Assembly: GCA_012295275.1 (NCBI GenBank)
Contig: CM022665.1
Location: 25,068,946 to 25,132,945 of the forward strand
Origin: Chrysomallon squamiferum
Lineage: Eukaryota; Mollusca; Gastropoda; Neomphalida; Peltospiridae
Reading direction: 5' to 3'
Length of the DNA: 64,000 nucleotides
Below are positions 48,001-61,364 of this stretch, one piece after another (the first letter of the stretch is position 1; the number at the start of each line of letters is the position of its first letter). A program made the translations under genes and the position numbers. The notes under the pieces were generated by a model. That model made no database searches. It worked only from the letters and a program-made list of their open reading frames with translations, and was not told the origin of the DNA.

Positions 48001-51000
48001 AATGAAATGGCTGTGAACAAATATTCTACTTATTGTTAAACTTACCAAATACTCTTCCAGGTGTGCCTGATACAACATGTTGACCATAATCAAGTTTTCT
48101 CATATCTTCTCCTATGTTTGTACCTCCAATGCAAGCATGACACTGGACACTCATATAGTCACCCAGTGCTAGAATAACCTTAAAAATAAAAACAAACAGT
48201 GTTTTTGTCTTTTCCAACAACATTTAATACCTATTTGCCTGCTATATTTAAAAAAAGTAAATTTTGTTATCAATAATGTGTATTAAAATCAAGCCTTTAT
48301 GCTGAAATAAATAAATGTATCCATTTCTTTTCTTTTTTTTAAATATATTCGTATTTCACTTTTTCAGTACCATGAATAAAGAAGTCTGTGTCCTTTACTA
48401 TTACTGGCAAATCCTGTAATATTGATTAAAATAACATTTTAAAAATAATACAAAACATTAGAAAAATATTTTTCATATATTTTAATTTCTAACTGGATGA
48501 AGATGGTTAATAAACAGTACCTTTTGGATCTGAACTGCAAGTTCTCTTGTTGGAGAAAGACACAAAGCTTGTGTTTCCCGGACTTGTGTATCCAAACACT
48601 GGAGTATGGCAATTGAAAATGTTGCTGTTTTACCAGTTCCTGACTGTGCTCTAAAAAAGTCAACAGCAAAAATATAGTTATAAATAAAATACATAAATAA
48701 ATTTCATCTTGTCAGATTAAAAAAATGTTTAATAAAAATTATTGCTATAAATATAGTACATTTTTTTAAAAGTCTGAATAGATTCAGATTATTGTGTGAA
48801 ATATTAACTATCCTGCCAGTATCAACAGAAAAGTCAATAAAGATGACTAACTGCCAGGTATGTTCCCAAAACTGGCAGTCTCCAGATTAGGTAAGCGGTG
48901 AGGTGTTATAATCCACTTCCAGAAATGGGGAAAACTGGCGTGAGCAATTAAGGCCAATTTAGACGTACGGGGATAACAAGATGTGTGAAGAACAGATGGA
49001 GTGATTAACAAGATTAACCTTAATAAGCAGTGAAGAGCAGAGGTCAGAGGTAGCCCGAATAGAGATGGCAAGAAAATTAATGTTATATCTCATTAAAATT
49101 TGGAGCCAGGAAATACTACCAGAAGACAAGCACAAGCTCTTCCAGCTGGTTTTGGAGTACGTCACGTGTACCCAGGACACAGCTTCCTACTTGTCAGCTT
49201 GAGGTGAAGTGCTTTCTGGGACATTTTGTGTGTAAAGTGTGACTGAATGTGCTTTCAAATTGAGGACAAAATGATGGGCCATCAGTTAAGGTGACGGAAT
49301 ACCAATTAGTAAGGGTGAGCAATAAACTGCCAGAAATGGAACAATTGGCGTGTCCAATTAATATGTGTTATAATCTCACTGCCAGATTTGAGAACGCCAG
49401 AATCTGCCAATGTGTCTATAACAGTTTAACAGAAATAATATTAAAGAAGCTCCCAATTATCTCCAGCAAATACAAAAAAATAACAAATATCAAGAACCTC
49501 ACCAACTGATTATGGTAAGTTCTGTCACAGCAAGACAAAACTGACATGATGTTATATTTATAAACAGTAGCACCCAGTTCTCATAACTGTGCAAGTGCTT
49601 CACCATTATTTAATGACAAAGCAGAAATACCACCACCTAAACATTCAAAGAACAATAGAAACAAGAAACAGATAAAAAAAAAAAAAAAAAAAAACCAGTC
49701 AAGAGGTTTTGTGCCACCATGAAAAAGAAAGTGCTGTTTTGTATTCATACATACATATATGCACACACATAGTGATGTCTTTAGATAAATTACTATCAAA
49801 CTGTGTCAAATGGAGAACATTTTCTGTGACAATCAGTCCATTTGCCCATTCAGTGTGTACTTACTGAGCAATCACATCTCTTCCTTTTACAATTGGTTTT
49901 ACTGCTCTTTGCTGAATGGCAGAAGGTTTTTCAAATCCTGAAATATAATAATCAAGATTAAGAAATTATATATTATGTTGAAATATATCATTATTATTTT
50001 TAAAATGTTAAGTGAAACATATGTGAGAAAAAAAATAAAGGTAGTCTGATTATATTCTTATTCTTACAAAGTATTAATGACTGGTCAGTTATTGCAACGG
50101 TGACAGTATTTTATTTTTAATATTGCACATCTTTTTTAAAACAATAATGTATTGGGAAAAGTGTGACATTTTCTGGTGAACTGACAATTGAACTTCACAT
50201 GACTGTCTCAGAATGAAAATGTGCAAGCAGGCATGTGTATGTATGAAAACACACACTCATGCCGTAAACATTTAGTACACTGAAGTAGAATAAAATATAC
50301 ATCCAATCAAATGGCAGGACTTTGATCAGGTGACCTAATACAAGGAGATAATGGATTGTTTATAATCCATACTGCTGAACAAGAGGATTTTCCCATAAGT
50401 TAGACAGATTTTGATGACATTTAGTAACTAAAAATATTAAAATGGTTTTATTATGGAAATTTTATATATGGACAAACTAAAGCTGGGAATCCATTTACCT
50501 AATGCCAAAATGACATTAACATGAAACACAAATGAATGAATCCTTTAAAACAAAAAGATAATGATTTTTTTTTTGCTGGCCAATCATATATTAAATATTA
50601 GCTAGTGGTACAGTATTTTGTTATTTTATTGAATTTATTAGAATTTTTATTTTATAATTTATTACTTAATAAATTTGCCAACAACTGAAGATCATGTTAG
50701 AATTGGCATTAGTTTCAGTGCTGTGTCAATACTGCTTCGTGTTAATGAATTTAAACTTAGGTCAGAATTATTTTGCCACAATTTGTTTTGTGTCAGTATT
50801 GGGTAAATGGATTCCCAGCCTAACACACTGGGAAATGGGTAGACCCTACTGGTGGAAAGCACAATTTTCCCACCAGCAATATATCTCCATTAAAAAAGGC
50901 ATGATCTTGTTAATTTCACATGCATGCCAAACAAAATAGACAGGGTTTCAAAAGTTTTTAAAATCATTAATTCATTTTCATAGATAAATCCTTTTTTGTT

Positions 51001-53313
51001 GTTTGTTTTGGAACACTTCTTTTCCATATTCATTGTTTAGGTATGTGTATTACTGCCGGAATTGCGTCTGCCATTTTCTGCTATATCCGTGTGACCTGAA
51101 TCTCCCCGATGGCGAGTGGTGTCTCTGCGTAAATCGCTTCTCATTAGTCAGGGGCTGGGAGTTTCGGTTATCCCTGATGGTATAACTAGCGGGAAATTCC
51201 TGTATACTCACTCGTTTTCAAATTTTTCAATTCGGTCAATTGGTTCGTTTCGGAGGAGAGTTCGAATTTTTTTTCATATTCAACGCGTTAAAATCGGTTG
51301 TTTTCGATATCGGAGGATAATCTAAGGTAGATGGAGGCGAAGAACAATATTTAATTTTATTATATGTGAATTTATTTTGAAATCTGACATAGCTGAGAAA
51401 AGTTACAAACGCCAGAAAGAGGAGTTGTAACATCGGAATGGCTTCAAAATCAAACATGGCGGATGAAAATTCGAGTGAAACTGAAGTGATTTCTACCCTC
51501 GATTTCAGCTATGTTTGATACATGAGTGATAGAACAGATTGTGATGCTGTATAAATATACGACTGTTCTCTGTGTCACACTTTTATTACCCAATGGATTG
51601 TAAATAGTGGACGATTGTGGATTTTGCAAGTGCCTTCTAGCCAATCGATATGAACTGATTTTGAAATTTAGTAATCATTTTTATTATGTTGGCCTTCTTT
51701 TCAGGATGCCTAACTTGAAGCGGAAAAGAAAATCCCCCAATCAAAGGACTGGTATAGCCAACCAACACTTGGAAGAGAACTTTCCCAATGGAATTCCAGT
51801 TTCTTTGACAAATTTCTTAAATGGTCACGTATTCAGTATTGTTTATTTTTGTCTTTCGCCATGCAAAGACCTTTAGAGAACTTCAATCATATATCCCCAA
51901 TAATATTACTGGTCATCAGAGAAATACAGTTTTGAATTATATTACATCACAAATTCAGAAACTTGTTGACAACACTCTGAACAAATTCAAGAAACTCAGT
52001 GACACTGTGGAATTCAATATGTTTGATTCCATTTGTCACGAAAGTTTTGATCAGCTGAACCTGACCAGTACTATTTCCACAGTTATGTCATGTATTATCC
52101 AGCCAGTGGAAGTCCCTCAGGCTGATGAAGAAAATGCCATTGTTCTTCCTAGTACCAAGCCTGTTGCTATGTCCCCACTGAAAACCAGGCAGATAAGAAA
52201 GTGCCATAACTGTGAGAGATATCATGAAAGTTTGCAATTTGCCAAACAGAAAGTGAGAAACAGGATCTCTTAAAACGTCAGAATTAAAATATGCTGTATT
52301 ACTAATTATTTATATTGCATTTTTAATAGCTTGAATTGAGAGGACTAGTTACCATCTATCTTCAGTCCAAATTTCACTAATAAAATTTCATTATTAAGAA
52401 AGTTACATGCATTTTAGTGAAAAACAATAGGATTTTGGTCACGCCATTGTAATGCAAATGCATTAAATAACAGGACAATTAATTAGTGTTAATTGAAAAC
52501 GTTAAAATGCTGTAACTTCCTTAATACTCAACAGAATCACATGATGTTTGTTGTCTTTTATAGGGTTTTTAAAGTTCTTTTCAGCAATGTTATTTATGAT
52601 GAAGTTGGTAGTGTTTGAATTTTTTGTCCACACACCTAAATTGTTTGTTAGGCTGCTGGTACCTTAATTAATAACTTCTTTTTAATTTTTACAAATATAA
52701 TCGATAGCAGAGATTGGCATTGGTCTTCACTGAAAATTTCATCAAGAAAGCTTGATTATTAACAAAGATAGAGGGGAAAATGTTAAAATATTACTATTTT
52801 TGGTCACAAATGACTTATATAGCGTTTCGGGGGGCTTAAAATTGCTGCTACTTCCTTAATTTTTTACATATTCACTTGATCTTGGTATCATTTTAAAGTG
52901 GTTTACAAGTTCTACCCAACTGTCTTATTTATTTTCAGATTAGTGGGGTTTGAAAAATATGTCCACATACCTACATTGTTGATAGTTTTCTTCAGCATTC
53001 TGCTCAGATGAACACCTAACAAATTATCTCTGAATCTTACTCAGTTAGTGTTAACTATTACTATGTCAACAAAATGTTCGTTTACGTTTTGCAAAAGCGC
53101 GCTCTGACGTTAGGGCCTCATTCTCACACAATTGAATAATCTAAAATGTGGCGTGTAAAATCTTAACATCACATTCACAGTTAATATGTTTCAGTTCAAA
53201 CTCTGGTAATTTATTTAGTCATTTACAGAATGAATATTGAATATATAATATTATAACTTTATAACTTTATAACTTATATTTATAATCATAAATAATGATT
53301 TACAATTAACTTT

Positions 53314-53356
<43 letters not shown>

Positions 53357-53545
53357 TGAAATCAGATGAATTTTTAAAACCATAACTGTCTGAAAAAAAA
53401 TCACTATCATACCGTACGCATAAATCCCCCTGAGTAGTTCTTCTCGAAGACCCATGTTATCAAACGTTGGGGTAACTTCCACCTCTTCACTAGTTTCAAA
53501 TTCAACATTTCTCAAATCATCAGGTAGTACACGCCGCGACGCCAT
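45058..53545 (-). CDS. EIF4A3: eIF4A3, DEAD-box RNA helicase of the exon junction complex
   Basis: Eleven exons: 53413-53545, 49865-49937, 48521-48650, 48046-48178, 47587-47667, 47144-47285, 46779-46917, 46234-46349, 45808-45915, 45419-45546, 45058-45074. They give 399 residues (human protein about 411). In order: F and Q motif ([12 protein letters not shown]), motif [29 protein letters not shown], motif II DEADEML, motif [40 protein letters not shown] and motif [15 protein letters not shown], ending VADLI. The [12 protein letters not shown] and VWARGID forms separate it from eIF4A1/2. It clamps mRNA as the core of the exon junction complex in the nucleus and acts in splicing-linked surveillance and translation. 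The last coding exon is only 17 nt. Intron 1 (3.5 kb) and intron 2 (1.2 kb) are enlarged by repeats. The start lies 304 nt from the divergent ALKBH6 start. Confidence 0.95.
48880..49420. repeat. Unrecognised repeat block in eIF4A3 intron 2
   Basis: Three imperfect copies of one motif occur within a block richer in G and C than its surroundings. At 48904-48955: ggtgttataatccacttcca and gaaatgg.gaaaactggcgtg. At 49321-49362: actgccagaaatggaacaat followed by tggcgtgtccaatta. At 49365-49410: gtgttataatctcactgcca. The motifs ccagaaatgg, ttataatc and aattggcgtg..caatta recur. No open frame is recognised. It may be an old inserted element with internal repeats. Confidence 0.45.
50482..50819. mobile_element. 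MITE-like element with terminal inverted repeats
   Basis: The left end GCTGGGAATCCATTTACC (50482-50499) is repeated exactly in inverse complement at the right end (50802-50819), with weaker complementarity further in. The 338-nt interior has no coding frame. Flanking bases are ctaa on the left (50477-50480) and cctaa on the right, compatible with a TAA target duplication. This fits a short non-autonomous DNA transposon, perhaps of PIF/Harbinger type by target site. It lies in eIF4A3 intron 1. Confidence 0.65.
51438..52273 (+). pseudogene. Unrecognised coding-like unit nested in eIF4A3 intron 1
   Basis: Opposite to the host gene, three open stretches follow one another. The first is an ATG at 51438 ([20 protein letters not shown], stop soon after). 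The second is 51704-51875 ([20 protein letters not shown] onward, preceded by a good acceptor, cttcttttcag). The third is about 51840-52273, in another frame, a 140-residue open region containing [36 protein letters not shown] and [17 protein letters not shown]. Codon-like composition, a CpG-containing, GC-richer leader at about 51050-51330 and lysine/arginine-rich starts suggest former or actual coding sequence. The frame change at about 51820-51870 means an undetected intron, a retrocopy with a frameshift, or decay. I do not recognise the family. Confidence 0.4.
52330..52985. repeat. Divergent tandem repeat, two copies of ~340 nt
   Basis: Two successive segments share, in the same order, tttggtcac (52435, 52799), acttccttaat (52515, 52850) and gtccaca.acctaaattgtt-like strings (about 52625, 52962). 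The unit length is therefore about 335-365 nt. This follows the nested coding-like unit and may be its 3' region duplicated or an independent satellite-like pair. Confidence 0.55.
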
Positions 53546-53849
53546 TTTCGTAGAGTATGTGATGTTTGGATTTCCCTCCTGTTGTTAGAGCATCTACCAT
53601 TTAGAAACCAAATTTAAGAGGTGCACCTTCTCAAGTAAATGTATCTTGTGATTATATAAAAAAGAAATAACAACATTCACGTTGACTTATGCAGACCATT
53701 CCCCCTTCAAAATGTATTAAAATTAAAACGGCATAAAACGGGGTTTTTTGGCACTGCATTGTTATAAAAGCATAAATAAAAGGGAGGAAATGTGTTTTAC
53801 AAAAGCCTGTTTGACGTGCGGAAATGTTATAAAATAGATTTTGGTTACA
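53546..53849. promoter_or_regulatory. Bidirectional promoter region eIF4A3 / ALKBH6
   Basis: Only 304 nt separate the divergent start codons of eIF4A3 (minus) and ALKBH6 (plus). No further gene fits between them, so both promoters must lie here or in overlapping leader sequence. I see no clear TATA box placed for either gene. The position is inferred from the gene layout, not from motif evidence. Confidence 0.55.
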
Positions 53850-57696
<3,847 letters not shown>

Positions 57697-60017
57697 AGAA
57701 ATAATATATAAAGAATAAAAGAATATTTTATAAATATTTGTGAATATGTTTTAAAGAAACAAAGTGGATGAATTTAATTTTTTTTTTTTTTTCTTATATA
57801 TATAATTATTTTTTTTTTGAATATTTTAAATAATTTGTTTATTTAAAACATTTTAAAAAGTGGATACATTTTTTTTTTTTTTTTTATTACTTACTTGTTT
57901 ATGGTATTTCATTTTTTGTTGTTGTCATTTTACAATAGTTATAAAGTTTTATTTATCCTAATGTGCTGCCTACTTTAATAAAAATTATTATTCAACAAAG
58001 CTTTTCTTTAAATTTATTACATTGTTGATAAACTTATCCAATACAGACTTTAAAATGTGATACTGGTAAATAAATGTTATGTATTTGAGCAAAAATGTTA
58101 TTTAGTAAATAAATTGACAAAAGAAACACAGTTTTAATGTAAGGTTTTATTACATACACTTTTTCCAAAAAAATCTTTTATTGCACATTTGATTCACAAC
58201 AACAGTAGATCATATTTACTGCCCAGTGTTGCCACTAACATTTAAAACTCAGCTATGGTTTTTTTTTTTTTTTTTTTTTTTGTTGTTGTTTTTTTTTCTC
58301 AGAATTTACACATACAAGTCTATATATAATAATTTGAAAAAAGCACATTATATCACATTCTTGAGGAAGATTAATAACATTTTTAAAACAAAATGTTTAT
58401 TATTATTTTTTCTCATTACCATTTAAATTTATTATTGATTTTTAGAAAACTGAAACAAAATTAAAAGGAATAGTTTCAGTTTGAACACAATAATAAATCA
58501 GTAAATAAATAAATCTCCAAATTTAAAATCCATTTTTTTTAGTTATGCATTTAAAGTAGACAATAAGCAATAAATTGAAATAACAAATGATTCGGTATAT
58601 ATATATATATATATATATATATGTGCATGCCATTAAAAATAATAATAAATTCTTTAGTAACAAACACTGGCCTTAAATTTTATAATGAAAAAAGAAAATG
58701 AAGAAACAACACTGCTGATGATAAAAGTACTGAAATTAAGTACATCTTTGATATTAAGTACACATAATATTCTCTATTAAGTACAAGTATGTAATTTCCT
58801 GAAACATAACACAAAAAACCCTCAAGATCTCAAAATAAAATTTATAATATTTTAATAAAATTATTAAATAAAATAGTAGTATGAAAACACAATGTTGTTG
58901 TTATCTGAAAAATGAACACCAAAATATATTTGCCAAATCTCTGAGCATAATATATTTAATATATTTTAATAAACATTTAAGAGGATGGTTTGATGAAAAC
59001 ATAATGATATGAATTCCTGGAAAATGAACACCAGAAGCTATCTGGCAGATCTCTAAATGTAAAATATGCTTTTCATTTAATATATTTTATTAAATGTAAA
59101 TAAGACGATAGCATTTGAAAACATAATGAAACAGTTATCTGAAAAATGAACACCAAACATATATATAGCAAATCTGTATGTGGAGCATGCATCTGATCTA
59201 AAATAATATTTAATAAAAGTGTTTATGAAAACATAAAGTTAGAAACAGAGTTAACATAACTCCAAATGACTAGATATAGTGAAAGAGAAGATAGATGAAC
59301 AGAACATGCAAATGGTGGACCAACTGTTATTAGTAGATAAATGCAATTTTCTGGTATCTGGAGCAAAACTGTTAAATTTTGCAACAATATTTTGGTCACA
59401 TAAGTCTAAATACATATATACAGTGGGGAAGAATTTTTCTATTATTATTTATTATACTTTTTAAATTATTTGTTATTATTATATTTTAATTTGCTTCTCC
59501 GTCTTAAATGAGATACTTTTAAATATTTCTAATTCCTTGAAATCAGTTAACCAAAAAAATATAATTCAACATTTTAATTTTATTTTACATTCTTTAATTA
59601 ATTATTAAATAAAAAAAAAATAACAACATTGAAACAGCACTTGTGATTTTATAAAGAAGATCAAATAATTTTATATTATCAGAGATTAGCACTTATTTAG
59701 TGTGAAATATTCAACACATTTGTTTTGAATGGGTAATATTGCTGTAATATCCATAATATGTGCTGAGTGTTTAATATTATATAAATAAATGTAAATTTGT
59801 ATCTCATTACAGGCATCTGGCATGGATGACAGATCTGATCCTATTGATGATCCTATGGCAAACATGCCTGAACTATATAATGGCACCTTAACGTATTGAA
59901 GGTAAAAACCTCAGTTTATATGACTCTGCTAATAATAAATCTGTTGTCCTGACAAAGGCATCTTGGTAACGTGTTATAGTTAAATGTGTTACGGTTTATA
60001 TTACAGATCTCTGCTGA
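57697..60017. other. Tail-to-tail spacer between ALKBH6 and the fibrinogen-domain gene
   Basis: The 3' untranslated regions of both convergent genes lie here. Long T tracts occur at about 57778-57792, 57870-57886 and 58258-58280, a (TA)n at 58596-58621, and a small repeat of attaagtaca units at about 58735-58785. A tandem array lies at 58884-59236. An exon-like block at 59813-59899 is described separately. Confidence 0.55.
58884..59236. repeat. Divergent tandem array, ~110-123-nt units
   Basis: Units begin with gaaaaca.aatg-like strings at 58884, 58994, 59117 and 59227. Each full unit continues with tatctgaaaaatgaacacca, then gcaaatct or gcagatct, then a tttaatatattttaataaa-like AT stretch. 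Three full units and the start of a fourth are visible. No coding content. Confidence 0.75.
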
Positions 60018-61331
60018 TCACAGATCATTTGCATGACGTGGTCTTATCTTTAAAACAATTTCTTTCATGGAGTTATTTGGTCCTTTCCAAGGTTTCCACG
60101 TTATGCCATCAAAACGTTTCTCTGGAATTTTCTCGCTTTTGTAATAAATACCAAACAGGTTGTTATTGTAACACCTGTAGTACCAACCCCCACCCTTAAA
60201 ACGTTTTGAACAACTTCCGCCCATCTGCGTTTCCTTCAGGAGGTCGTTGTCGCGGTCGTAGGTACTGAACATCATGTTACTGTGTCGTAGGAACCCGTCC
60301 CCCGCGTCTCCGCTGTACCCGTGGACGTGAAGTCGGTAGTTTTCATCTTCGTTTTCTATCCAAAAGTCCTCATACTCGGCATAACGTCTTTGTCGTTCCC
60401 AGTCGACGATTTCCACTCTCAGCATGTAGTAGTCTTGATTGGTCAGATAATGCAAGTTGTCGTTGCCAATCCAGTGCTCCGAATAGACTCCTTAAAGACA
60501 TTTTGTTAAATAGTTAATACTGGCTTTTCTTACTACTCCAGTAATAATAATAATAATTTTGGTATTAATACAAAAACGATAGATATGTTCTTCATCACAA
60601 CAGTATAACTGATATAAATTAATTTCGTCTCAAATCAATATTCAGCTAAAATAAGCAAACCAACGATAAAACAATAAATAAATAAATAAACGTACCTCCG
60701 AAACCTGTTTTATAATCGTTCCAGTTTCTGTTAAAATCTACAGAACCATCCACGCGTTTCATTATTATCGTCCAGCCACCTTTTCTCATGTCGCACAACA
60801 CGGGAATCTGTTCCCTGGACCCAGGCAAATAGATTCTGTACATTCTGTTGACAGACTGACCCATCTCGTACCAGCCGTAACAATCTATGATGAAATGAAC
60901 AGTTGATTGTTATGTTTAATTCCATCTAGAAAAGCAAAAATCAGTTTCTTGGGCGTATGCGAACTCTTTCTTTAAGGAGGTGGGGCGCAAAGGGATTGAT
61001 ATACATATATACAAATGCACGCTGCTAATCGGTAAGAATGTCAAAAACAAACAGCAGGCGTTTGCACTGAATTGATTACCTTTATACAAAACTGACATTT
61101 TTAACATTATTATATTTTGAGGTTCATTCATTAATTTTATTGTTTTAAAATGCTAAAAGATATCAAGCAGGTGTACGTCAACCATCTTTAACATAAAACA
61201 CATTAAATTATTAATAAAGAAAACAAACGATTAACAATGAAGAAATTAATGAGCCTAACTGTTTATGAGCAATAGCATGAGAATTAGTTACACTTTTTTT
61301 TAAAAAACAAATTATTTCTACGATAATTTCC

Positions 61332-61364
<33 letters not shown>

